This document shows, one piece after another, positions 53,963 to 64,000 of a stretch of DNA of 64,000 nucleotides. Position 1 is the first letter of the stretch; each line of letters opens with the position of its first letter. The position numbers and the translations under genes are program-made. Under the pieces are notes generated by a model. The model had not been told where the DNA came from and did not search any database. It saw only the letters and a list, made by a program, of their open reading frames with translations. Source of the stretch: Biomphalaria glabrata (taxonomy: Eukaryota; Mollusca; Gastropoda; Planorbidae); contig NC_074716.1 in NCBI RefSeq assembly GCF_947242115.1, forward strand, positions 3,760,001 through 3,824,000, in the 5' to 3' direction.

Positions 53963-55297
53963 CGTCACAGGACTGTACGACTTATAGGTCTCCACTTTCT
54001 ACAGGTGGCGACGTCACAGGTCAGTACGACTTATAGGTCTCCACTTTCTACAGGTGGCGACGTCACAGGTCTGTACGACTTATAGGTCTCCACTTTCTAC
54101 AGGTGGCGACGTCACAGGTCAGTACGACTTATAGGTCTCCACTTTCTACAGGTGGCGACGTCACAGGTCTGTACGACTTATAGGTCTCCACTTTCTACAG
54201 GTGGCGACGTCACAGGTCAGTACGACTAATAGGTCTCCACTTTCTACAGGTGGCGACGTCACAGGTCAGTACGACTTATAGGTCTCCACTTTCTACAGGT
54301 GGCGACGTCACAGGTCAGTACGACTTATAGGTCTCCACGTTCTACAGGTGGCGACGTCACAGGTCTGTTCGACTTATAGGTCTCCACGTTCTACAGGTGG
54401 CGACGTCACAGGTCTGTACGACTTATAGGTCTCCACTTTCTACAGGTGGCGACGTCACAGGTCTGTTCGACTTATAGGTCTCCACGTTCAACAGGTGGCG
54501 ACGTCACAGGTCTGTACGACTTATAGGTCTCCACGTTCTACAGGTGGCGACGTCACAGGTCTGTACGACTTATAGGTCTCCACTTTCTACAGGTGGCGAC
54601 GTCACAGGTCAGTACGACTTATAGGTCTCCACGTTCTACAGGTGGCGACGTCACAGGTCTGTACGACTTATAGGTCTCCACGTTCTACAGGTGGCGACGT
54701 CACAGTCTGTGCGACTTATAGGTCTCCACGTTCTACAGGTGGCGACGTCACAGGTCAGTACGACTTATAGGTCTCCACGTTCTACAGGTGGCGACGTCAC
54801 AGGTCTGTACGACTTATAGGTCTCCACTTTCTACAGGTGGCGACGTCACAGGTCTGTGCGACTTATAGGTCTCCACGTTCTACAGGTGGCGACGTCACAG
54901 GTCAGTACGACTTATAGGTCTCCACGTTCTACAGGTGGCGACGTCACAGGTCTGTACGACTTATAGGTCTCCACTTTCTACAGGTGGCGACGTCACAGGT
55001 CAGTACGACTTATAGGTCTCCACTTTCTACAGGTGGCGACGTCACAGGTCAGTACGACTTATAGGTCTCCACTTTCTACAGGTCGCGACGTCACAGGTCT
55101 GTACGACTTAGAGGTCTCCACGTTCTACAGGTGGCGACGTCACAGGTCTGTGCGACTTATAGGTCTCCACGTTCTACAGGTGGCGACGTCACAGGTCTGT
55201 ACGACTTATAGGTCTCCACTTTCTACAGGTGGCGACGTCACAGGTCAGTACGACTTATAGGTCTCCACGTTCTACAGGTGGCGACGTCACAGGTCAG
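53963..55297. repeat. 49-bp satellite with a CRE-like site, about 27 copies
   Basis: The unit is GTACGACTTATAGGTCTCCA then CTTTCTACAGGTGGCGACGT and CACAGGTCT. Variation is confined to a few sites (CTTTCT/CGTTCT, GTACGAC/GTGCGAC/GTTCGAC, GTCA/GTCT). Each unit holds GCGACGTCAC, which matches 7 of 8 positions of the CRE octamer. Confidence 0.97.
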
Positions 55298-55464
55298 TGT
55301 TGAGGCCTTCTAAAACGAATGGTCTAGAGCTGCTACGATGCTCGCTATCGAGGTTCTAACCTCCTTAAGGTTAAAGGTCATCGACGTGAGCAAATTACGA
55401 GACAAAGCAGTCCATTTGTTCACATTGACCTAACAATGTTTCTTCTTGGGAGTTCGTGTCCTAG

Positions 55465-57750
55465 AATGAGATCTGTCTGTGTGGTGATTACAGACCTATA
55501 CTTCTAGGTCTGTGTGGTGATCACAGACCTATACTTCTAGGTCTGTGTGGTGATCATAGAAATATACTTCTAGGTCTGTGTGGTGATCATAGACTTATAC
55601 TTCTAGGTCTGTGTGGTGATCATAGACATATACTTTTTGGTCTGTGTGGTGATCATAGACCTATACTTCTAGGTCTGTGTAGTGATCATAGACATATACT
55701 TCTAGGTCTGTGTGGTGATCATAGACCTATACTTCTAGGTCTGTGTAGTGATCATAGACATATACTTCTAGGTCTGTGTGGTGATCACAGACCTATACTA
55801 CTAGGTCTGTGTGGTGATCACAGACTTATACTTCTAGGTCTGTGTGGTGATCATAGACATATACTTCTAGGTCTGTGTGGTGATCATAGACCTAAACTTC
55901 TAGGTCTATGTGGTGATCACAGACTTATACTTCTAGGTCTGTGTGGTGATCACAGACTTATACTTCTAGGTCTGTGTGGTGATCACAGACCTATACTTCT
56001 AGGTCTGTGTGGTGATCATAGACATATACATTTTGGTCTGTGTGGTGATCATAGACCTATACTTCTAGGTCTGTGTAGTGATCATAGACATATACTTCTA
56101 GCCTATACTTCTAGGTCTGTGTAGTGATCATAGACATATACTTCTAGGTCTGTGTGGTGATCATAGACCTATACTTCTAGGTCTATGTGGTGATCACAGA
56201 CCTATACTACTAGGTCTGTGTGGTGATCACAGACTTATACTTCTAGGTCTGTGTGGTGATCACAGACCTATACTTCTAGGTCTGTGTGGTGATCATAGAC
56301 CTAAACTTCTAGGTCTATGTGGTGATCACAGACTTATACTTCTAGGTCTGTGTGGTGATCACAGACTTATACTTCTAGGTCTGTGTGGTGATCACAGACT
56401 TATACTTCTAGGTCTGTGTGGTGATCACAGACCTATACTTCTAGGTTTGTGTGGTGATCATAGACATATACTTCTAGGTCTGTGTGGTGATCATAGACCT
56501 ATACTTCTAGGTCTGTGTAGTGATCATAGACATATACTTCTAGGTCTGTGTGGTGATCATAGACCTATACTTCTAGGTCTATGTGGTGATCACAGACCTA
56601 TACTACTAGGTCTGTGTGGTGATCACAGACTTATACTTCTAGGTCTGTGTGGTGATCATAGACATATACTTCTAGGTCTGTGTGGTAATCATAGACCTAA
56701 ACTTCTAGGTCTATGTGGTGATCACAGACTTATACTTCTAGGTCTGTGTGGTGATCACAGACTTATACTTCTAGGTCTGTGTGGTGATCACAGACCTATA
56801 CTTCTAGGTCTGTGTGGTGATCATAGACATATACTTTTTGGTCTGTGTGGTGATCATAGACCTATACTTCTAGGTCTGTGTAGTGATCATAGACATATAC
56901 TTCTAGCCTATACTTCTAGGTCTGTGTAGTGATCATAGACATATACTTCTAGGTCTGTGTGGTGATCATAGACCTATACTTCTAGGTCTATGTGGTGATC
57001 ACAGACCTATACTACTAGGTCTGTGTGGTGATCACAGACTTATACTTCTAGGTCTGTGTGGTGATCACAGACCTATACTTCTAGGTCTGTGTGGTGATCA
57101 TAGACCTAAACTTCTAGGTCTATGTGGTGATCACAGACTTATACTTCTAGGTCTGTGTGGTGATCACAGACTTATACTTCTAGGTCTGTGTGGTGATCAC
57201 AGACTTATACTTCTAGGTCTGTGTGGTGATCACAGACCTATACTTCTAGGTTTGTGTGGTGATCATAGAAATATACTTCTAGGTCTGTGTGGTGATCACA
57301 GACCTATACTTCTAGGTCTATGTGGTGATCACAGACCTATACTTCTAGGTCTTTGTGGTGATCACAGACTTATACTTCTAGGTCTGTATGGTGATCACAG
57401 ACCTATACTTCTAGGTTTGTGTGGTGATCATAGACATATACTTCTAGGTCTGTGTGGTGATCATAGACCTAAACTTCTAGGTCTATGTGGTGATCACAGA
57501 CCTATACTTCTAGGTCTGTGTGGTGATCATAGACTTATATTTCTAGGTCTGTGTGGTGATCACAGACCTATACTTCTAGGTTTGTGTGGTGATCATAGAC
57601 ATATACTTCTAGGTCTGTGTGGTGATCACAGACCTATACTTCTAGGTCTGTGTGGTGATCACAGACCTATACTTCTAGGTCTGTGTGGTGATCACAGACC
57701 TATACTTCTAGGTCTGTGTGGTGATCACAGACCTATACTTCTAGGTCTGT
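55465..57750. repeat. 33-bp hairpin-forming satellite, about 69 copies
   Basis: The unit is GGTCTGTGTGGTGATCACAG then ACCTATACTTCTA. It contains a perfect 9-bp inverted repeat, AGGTCTGTG and CACAGACCT, around a 7-base loop (TGGTGAT). Many units carry one of several variants (CATAGAC, AGACTTAT, AGACATAT, GTAGTGATC). A higher-order period of 805 bp is present: the segment from 56101 reappears from 56906 with hardly any change, including a shortened unit (TAGCCTATAC). Confidence 0.97.
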
Positions 57751-57896
57751 GGGTAATCCTAAGATTTGTCGTTTTTTTTTTCAAAAATGTAAGATCTCTT
57801 TGTTTTTACATTCCATGTTTTATAAACCGCAGCACGGAAAATAACTCGTTTGTTCAGTGCCATTGAAATCATATTCCCAGTGATCTAATATACTTA

Positions 57897-57922
57897 TTCT
57901 ATTCTATTCTATTCTATTCTGG
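57897..57922. repeat. (TATTC)n microsatellite
   Basis: Five tandem ATTCT units. Confidence 0.9.
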
Positions 57923-58000
57923 GTTAGCGTAGTCATGTGAAACATTACAGTTATCCTTAATTCCCAGACTCGATAAGATTGCCTTTCATTCTATACTAAT

Positions 58001-58043
58001 TCATCTGCCCCATACATCGCAAGGTCTGAAAGGGGAAACTACT
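58001..58043 (+). repeat. SINE family A, 3' end only
   Basis: TCATCTGCCCCATACATCGC and AAGGTCTGAAAGGGGAAAC match the terminal part of the SINE at 22388-22668. The hAT-like element inserted a few bases beyond it. Confidence 0.6.
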
Positions 58044-58161
58044 CAACTATCCAGGGGCGGACTGGCTATATGGGCATTTGGGCAAATGCCCGGTGGGCCG
58101 GTACCCAAATGGGCCGGTAGGGCCACCGAAATGGCCTGATCGAAGTCACTATGGCATATAT

Positions 58162-59118
58162 CAAATGGAGGACCTATTGAAACAACTCCCCCGGCCTTAT
58201 TTAATCCTTGGGGATTTCAATGCCCATAACACCATGTGGGGATCCAACAATACCGACACAAGAGGTCGTTTGCTGGAGGATATCTTCCTCCAACATGATT
58301 TATGCATACTTAATGATGCATCACCGACCTACTTGCACCCAGGAACTGGATCATTCACATGCATTGACCTCACCGTATGCGTCCCCGGACTTCTGGACGA
58401 TTTTAAATGGTCAGTTAGCAATGATCTACGGGGAAGTGATCACTTCCCAATCATCATTACTAACAATCTCCCTTCATTGGGACGACCTCAGCGGTGGAAA
58501 CTGAATAAGGCCGATTGGGAACAATTCCAAAAAAGATGCTCTGAGGATATCACAGAAAATATCCTCCATGAACAGAACCCAGCTGATACCTTTGCTAGCA
58601 AGCTACTAAGTATAGCCAGGAAAGTTGTACCCCTAACCTCTGCAAATCCAAAACGGCCTAGCAAACCATGGTTTGATACAGCTTGCAAAAGTGCTATTGG
58701 TGATAGGAAAAAACGACTGGCTGCATTTATAAAGAATCCTTCCCAGGAAAACCTAAAGCTATTCAGGATAGCTAGAGCAAAGGCTAGACAAACCATACGG
58801 TCAGCCAAAAGGAATTCCTGGAGAAGTTTTGTCGGCAGTCTGGATGCCAAAACTTCTGCTAGAGCGGTTTGGAAGGCAGTAAGGCGAATCAAAGGGAAAG
58901 AAACAAATGCAATAGGGCATTTGAAAAACCAAGGACGAACTGTCACGTCCCCCAGAGAAATAGCTGACTGCCTTGCATCTTCAATAGCAGAAAAATCATC
59001 CACTGCACACTACACGCCAGAGTTCCAAAAGTCAAAACCAGGGAGGAAAGACACCCCATTGATTTCAGGTCAGAGAACAATGAAGACTACAACAAACCGT
59101 TCTCGCTTGAGGAACTGA
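58162..59118 (+). pseudogene. LINE endonuclease C-terminal part and linker
   Basis: GDFNAHN and the terminal GSDHFPI are conserved motifs of APE-like endonucleases. The first two thirds of the domain are missing because of 5' truncation. The frame ends in an unrelated tail after the frameshift, shortly before the RT domain. Confidence 0.85.
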
Positions 59119-61490
59119 GGGAATCGCTGGACAAGTCACATGACACAGCGCCTGGAGAAGACGAAATCCATTACCAGTTCCTCAAGCACCTTCCCGAACC
59201 CTCATTGGCAGTCCTGCTAGGGGTCTATAACTGTGTTTCGCAAACAGGCGCTTTCCCAAACAGCTGGAGGAAAGCCACAGTTATACCGATACCTAAACCG
59301 GGAAGAGACGGCTCTGACCCAGCTAACTATCGACCAATAGCACTAACAAGCTGCATCTGCAAAACCATGGAAAGAATGATTAACAGTAGGCTGGTCTGGT
59401 ACCTGGAAAGGAATAAAGTGATCTCAAACTACCAGTGCGGATTCCGGCAGGGGCGGACAACAACTGACCACCTGGTAAGGCTGGAAGCTTATATTAGAAA
59501 TGCATTACTCAGAAGAGAACATCTAGTAGCTGTATTCTTCGATATAGAAAAGGCCTATGACACAACCTGGAAACATGGCATTCTACGTGACCTGGCGCTT
59601 ATGGGGCTTAAGGGACACCTCCCCCGTTTTGTGGAGGAATTCCTGAAAGATCGAAAATTTCAGGTTCGAGTGGGCAACTCCGCTTCTGACACTCATGACC
59701 AGGAAATGGGTGTACCCCAGGGCAGCATTCTGTCAGTCACCCTGTTCAAAATTAAAATAAATAGCATCATAAATGCGCTGTCCCCTGGCATAGAGTGCTC
59801 TTTGTATGTTGATGACTTTGTCATTCTTACTTATGGGAAAAACATGAACACCTTAGAAAGGAAATTACAGTTATGTTTAAACAAAATTCAGGGTTGGGCA
59901 AACTATAATGGTTTCAAATTCTCAGACTCCAAAACAGTAAGTATGCATTTTTGTAATCTAAGGGGACTCCACCCAGACCCTGAACTATTTATACACAAAA
60001 AGAAGATCCCTGTCGTGAAAACTACAAAATTTTTAGGCCTCACCTTAGATTCCAAATTTAATTTTCTCCCCCACATTAAGGAACTTAAGAAGAAATGCCA
60101 AAAGTCATTAAACATACTAAGAGTACTCAGCCATACGGACTGGGGAGCTGACAGAGATACCTTGCTGCTGCTCTATCGGAGTCTAATTCGATCCAAGCTA
60201 GACTACGGATCCATAATATATGGAGCAGCAAGGAAGTCGTACCTAAAAATACTGGAACCAATACAAAATGCTGCCCTGCGTCTCTGTCTCGGCGCGTTTC
60301 GTACATCACCTATCCCAAGTCTCCATGTGGAGGCTGGAGAACTCCCCATGGATATAAGAATGAAAAAGCTTGCAATGCAGTATATAGTCAAGCTAAAATC
60401 CAACCCCACGAACCCTGCTTTTGACTCCATATTTAACCCCACAGAGGTAGAATTATACAATCGAAGGCCTAACGTCATACAGCCGTTGGGCCTTCGAATA
60501 AGAGAACCCATCCAAAATTTAACCCCACCCATTGACCAAATCTCTAAAATAGAAACCCCTCAGAATCCTCCTTGGCTAATGAACAAACCCAAATTAAATT
60601 TATCCCTCCTTAATTTCAAAAAAGAAAATACAGACCCAAGCATACTACAAGTCCACTCTAGGGAACTGCAGGAGAGCTACGGAGATTGTGGCACCATCTA
60701 CACAGACGGATCCAAAATGGAGGGAAAGGTCGCGTGTGCCTGCTCCTTTCGGAACAAAACAATCTCCCGTAGACTCCCCGATGGCTGCTCCATCTTTACG
60801 GCCGAATTGCACGCAATATTGCTTGCACTTATGGCCGTAAAAGCATCAGAAAGGAGTAAATTTATAATCTGCTCCGACTCCAAATCTGCATTGCAAGCTT
60901 TGGGGCGGATGAAGACTGACATCCCATTGGTACATAAGAGCCTGAAGCTGTTGGACCTAATAACAGCCGACCGTAGGGATGTCACCTTCATCTGGGTCCC
61001 CTCCCATGTTGGCATTGAGGGAAACGAAGCCGCAGACAGAGAAGCAAAGAGAGCCCTAAATCATGCGGTGTCAGGAACCCAAATTCCCTACTCGGACCTG
61101 AGACAAAGTATTGCCTCTGCCACCTATCGAGAGTGGCAGAACCGATGGGAGGCTGAGACTCACAGTAAACTCAGGCAGATTGTGGCGGATGTCAGGTGGC
61201 GGCCCACATCTAAGGGTCTGACAAGGCGTGGTAGCACAACCATGTCCAGACTTAGGATTGGCCACACCTACATCACGCACTCTTTTGTACTGAAGAGAGA
61301 GGAGCCCCCACTTTGCGAGTACTGTGACTCTCGCCTCACCGTGGAACATATCCTCGTTGATTGCCCCAGATACCAGGATGTCAGGGCGAAATATTTTAGA
61401 GCCACTAATCTAAAAACACTATTTAATAATGTCGACCCTGGGAAGGTACTGGGCTTTATTCGGGAAGTGGGGCTATCTACGAAGATCTGA
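59065..61490 (+). CDS. LINE reverse transcriptase-RNase H-zinc knuckle ORF
   Basis: Open for roughly 805 codons when read from the frameshift point; the first ATG in frame is 59205. It carries all seven RT palm/finger motifs including Y-V-D-D, then a thumb-like region (TKFLGLTLDSKFNF), RNase H with the D-E-D-H-D residues apparently present (TDGS, AEL, SDSKS, HVGIEGNEAADREA) and a CCHC knuckle. It has no internal stop, unlike the element at 29526, so this copy is younger. Without an endonuclease it is not expected to move on its own. Confidence 0.88.
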
Positions 61491-61718
61491 TTTCTGAATT
61501 TGTGAACATGCACTATTTACATTAGATTTTTACCAAATATTTAAATTTTTACTACCTTTACTATTTTAACTGTGAATAGACCTTGATTTTAATTATATGA
61601 CTGTATAGAATCTGGCCCTTGTTGTTTAGAGAGAGAGTGGTCCTTGAGGGACTGCAGGCACGACATGGCCTAAATTGTGCCGATGTGCCTCAAATCAACA
61701 AATCAAATCAGCATATAT

Positions 61719-62606
61719 TGTGATGTTGCTAGTTCAGGCTGTCTTGAAGTCAACCAATTACTCTGCAATCGTTTGGGTGTAATTGTTCGGGTGTATTACG
61801 TGCAGTTGAACGACAACACAAACAAGAACTGGCACATCGATTGTAACAAGTGAAGAGATGTAGTCAAACGATGATGAACAAGTTCACATAGATTTATTCT
61901 GATAAAAGGCCACAGTAGAAGTCTCTGTCACTAAACACGTCGTTACCCTGGAATATTCTATCGCTAACTGATTTTCCGGTCTCTAACCCAACATATCCCA
62001 AACGTCACTAGTCCCGTTCAATATGCGTTAGTAGACCAGACGTTGCGATGATTACTGTCCTGACGAAGGTCACCCTGAGTTACCGGCTCGTTGAACGTAC
62101 GATCAAGAACATGTAGATCTAGAACAAAGTCACAAGTCACTCTGCGATGATGCTGTGTTCAGCCGTACTCCGATGAAATCTTATATCTTCGAGTGCACGA
62201 CCCTCACCTGAGTAAACGTTCAGCTTCGAGGTCCGGTTCGATGTTCGGCTTCGAGGTTCGGCTTCGAGCGTCGGGGGTCCGGCTTCGAGGTTCGGGGTCG
62301 CCACTGTGATGTTGCTAGTTCAGGCTGTCTTGAAGTCAACCAATTACTCTGCAATCGTTTGGGTGTAATTGTTCGGGTGTATTACGTGCAGTTGAACGAC
62401 AACACAAACAAGAACTGGCACATCGATTGTAACAAGTGAAGAGATGTAGTCAAACGATGATGAACAAGTTCACATAGATTTATTCTGATAAAAGGCCACA
62501 GTAGAAGTCTCTGTCACTAAACACGTCGTTACCCTGGAATATTCTATCGCTAACTGATTTTCCGGTCTCTAACCCAACATATCCCAAACGTCACTAGTCC
62601 CGTTCA
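61719..62606 (-). mobile_element. Miniature LTR-type element (TRIM candidate), 888 bp
   Basis: Two direct repeats of 302 bp (61719-62020 and 62305-62606), apparently identical, each starting TGTGATG and ending GTTCA, with 284 bp between. Read on the minus strand, the repeat at 62305 is followed by GTGGCGACCCCGAAC, a good primer-binding-site form. ATAT flanks both sides. There is no coding sequence, hence a terminal-repeat element in miniature. Caution: ATATGCGT follows both repeats, so a plain local duplication is not excluded. Identical repeats imply recent origin. A fossil without genes. Confidence 0.6.
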
Positions 62607-62610
62607 ATAT

Positions 62611-63078
62611 GCGTCTCCTATGGTGCGTCGCTAAATAACTAACCTATATAAATAAGGTGTCTAACAATATCAAGTTGTCAAAGGTTTTATACTATCCTTA
62701 TTATGTTATTATTGTTATTGTTATAAAATCCCCTCTGAGCGAGCGTCTTGTTTAAACAAAAAGTCTTTCACAGACATTACAGTGTAATACTCTTTTAATT
62801 AAACACATTTTCTGAAAATAAAATGTAGAATGTAGACAGTGCTACTAGTAGGCTTCATCTTTTTAGGGCCTACATAATTGCTGATTTAAAAAGACGCTAT
62901 ATTGCTTATTAAGATATAGAGTTCAGTGTATGCTTGCATATCGATACATTATCAAACTTAACAATGATTTTTAAAGGACCGATACACCTAGACATGGATG
63001 CCCATCACATGATAGAGAATTTGTGGGCCGAATTTTGTAGAAATGCCCGGGCCGATTTTGACACCTAGTCCGCCCCTG
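62611..63078. other. Right arm of the hAT-like element
   Basis: AT-rich, no frame of note. It ends with the subterminal GCCCGGGCC-rich part and CCGCCCCTG terminus. Confidence 0.6.
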
Positions 63079-63086
63079 CAACTATC

Positions 63087-64000
63087 CCTATTATGGTAAG
63101 GTGAGAAGAGACACAACAGATTGATGTAGGAAACAGATGATGTAATGATGACAACGTGGGCCTACATAAAACAATTTCTGTGTCTATGAAATCTGTTTCA
63201 TTGTGTAATGTACTCGACTAAATTATAGTCTTCAAACATTCATTATTGGTGAAACATCACGACCAATACGTCATTTTATCCTCCTTTAAAATCCCCTCCC
63301 CACTCCTTTTATAATCACAACATTCTCTTTGTTATGGGTCAAAAATTATATCTTTGTTTCGTTCCTCCGCTTCGTGATTTTTTAATGTAGAAAGTTTTAT
63401 GGGTGTATCTGAACCTTAAGAAGCCAGTGGGTACAAGCTAATCTAGTCATGAGAAGGAGATGGTAAAGTGACGTCTTGCGCCATGTGACTGAACACGCCG
63501 CTGCTAGATCTGCATACTATATAGAACTCGTTTGCAAGACAGCAGACTTGAGAACATGAGAACGCGGATGACCCAGGATAAACGTCACGTGACCTGAAAC
63601 ACTCAGCCTGAAAGGATCCCATTCAGTTCGAGCCAGGTTCAAAGTTCAGGTCAGAGGCTTATATAAAAGTCACGTGTTTGACCTCAGTGGATCTTAGGCT
63701 AGAAAGCTGTGAACTCCTGGGGCCCTTCGGCATCAATTCACCTCGATACTATTTCATTACCCTTTTAATTGAAGCCTTAAGTTAATATTTACATCGACCA
63801 GATCATACAGGTTCTCAACAAATGTCTAAATTGGCAGCGACATGTGGGTTGATAGACACTGACAATAGTGTTTTGTGTGCGCATTGTTGCAACCATTGAC
63901 AAGCCTCTCTTCCCCACCCCGCTCGCTCTCTCTCTCACACACACACACGTCGAGACACGAGAAGACATACACACGGCTAGTCTGTTTTGTTACACTTCGT
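63087..64000. other. Right edge, no supported gene; possible promoter
   Basis: GCTTATATAAAAGTCACGTG (63657-63676) joins a strong TATA box and a CACGTG E-box. HRP1 has the same pair of elements in the same order but with wider spacing, and the words TCACGTGTTT and GGATCTTAG are shared with the HRP1 leader. No convincing ATG-led exon follows inside the window, so a gene may begin beyond the edge. CT/CA runs lie at 63920-63950. Confidence 0.3.

Larger units (their letters stand above)
58162..61710 (+). mobile_element. I/Nimb-like LINE, 5' truncated, inserted in the hAT-like element
   Basis: Two long frames: 58162-59118 and about 59065-61490. The first holds the end of the APE-type endonuclease (LGDFNAHNTMWGS, GSDHFPI) and linker. 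The second holds RT (YRPIALTSCICKTMER, FFDIEKAYDTTW, VPQGSILS, catalytic YVDD near 59806), RNase H (IYTDGS, AELHAILL, CSDSKSAL, VPSHVGIEGNEAAD) and a C-terminal knuckle (CEYCDSRLTVEHILVDC). One frameshift near 59050-59065 is the only evident break. Endonuclease N-terminus and upstream ORF are missing. The 3' end is a CAAATCAACAAATCAAATCA tail. A perfect 8-bp duplication GCATATAT flanks it (58154-58161, 61711-61718). The domain set matches I/Nimb elements such as those of Biomphalaria. Confidence 0.9.
58052..63078. mobile_element. hAT-like DNA element, about 5 kb, hosting later insertions
   Basis: Left end CAGGGGCGGACTGGC and inverse of right end CAGGGGCGGACTAGG form matching termini; inward, GGGCATTTGGGCAAATGCCC on the left and GGCCCGGGCATTT (inverse) on the right are also shared. 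A perfect 8-bp duplication CAACTATC (58044-58051 and 63079-63086) proves one transposition event. Own sequence is only about 58052-58161 and 62611-63078; the rest is a LINE (58162-61710) and a miniature LTR-type element (61719-62606). No transposase is seen, so it was a short non-autonomous element before the insertions. Confidence 0.88.

Noticed and set aside
56447-57866. Two open frames of 160 and 204 codons with CGDHRPILLGL repeats that look zinc-finger-like
   Set aside because: They are the 33-bp satellite read in frame; the C and H spacing does not form CxxC...HxxxH, and the frames begin and end arbitrarily within the array.
58078-58161. In-frame N-terminal extension of the LINE endonuclease frame
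   Set aside because: These bases belong to the left arm of the hAT-like element and the LINE target duplication; the open frame across the junction is accidental.

Overview
The window looks like nuclear DNA of a gastropod mollusc, probably a freshwater pulmonate of the Biomphalaria/Bulinus kind. This is inferred from short spliced genes with GT-AG introns, tRNA-derived SINEs, several LINE groups known from snails, many hAT-type elements with 8-bp target duplications, and very abundant minisatellites. Summing the arrays listed here gives roughly 13 kb, about a fifth of the window. No species name can be proved from the sequence alone.

Only four host genes can be supported, as two paralogous pairs. 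Pair 1 is two four-exon genes for secreted proteins of about 250 residues: SP1 on the plus strand (2235-7665) and SP2 on the minus strand (22825-26650). Each has a signal peptide, a short helical stalk and a globular domain, and the two share exon phases and a 128-nt second exon. Pair 2 is two two-exon genes for very small secreted peptides built almost only of His, Ser and Lys blocks: HRP2 on the minus strand (32337-36345) and HRP1 on the plus strand (40434-41671). They are divergently arranged and both have a TATA box. The pairs share no visible sequence relation.

Layout: 1-7800 is SP1 with introns full of repeats (foldback element, 30-bp array, hAT MITE, LINE tails). 7900-22400 is a gene-free repeat field: five minisatellites, two long pyrimidine tracts, an 84-bp array, a solo LTR and a degraded hAT-like element. 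22388-26700 is SP2. 27000-32000 is stacked LINEs, including one with an open frame broken by only two stops. 32300-41700 is the HRP pair, with a 36-bp array inside HRP2 intron 1. 42700-44260 is a hAT-like element filled by a 42-bp array. 45300-48000 holds LINE ends and a solo LTR. 49593-53734 is an LTR element with no coding capacity. 53960-57750 is two adjoining satellites. 58052-63078 is a hAT-like element that has received a LINE and then a miniature LTR-type element.

The observations most worth following are the His/Ser/Lys peptide pair and the fact that, in two unrelated genes (HRP2 and SP2), a tandem array begins at an exon-intron boundary and copies the 5' splice site many times.
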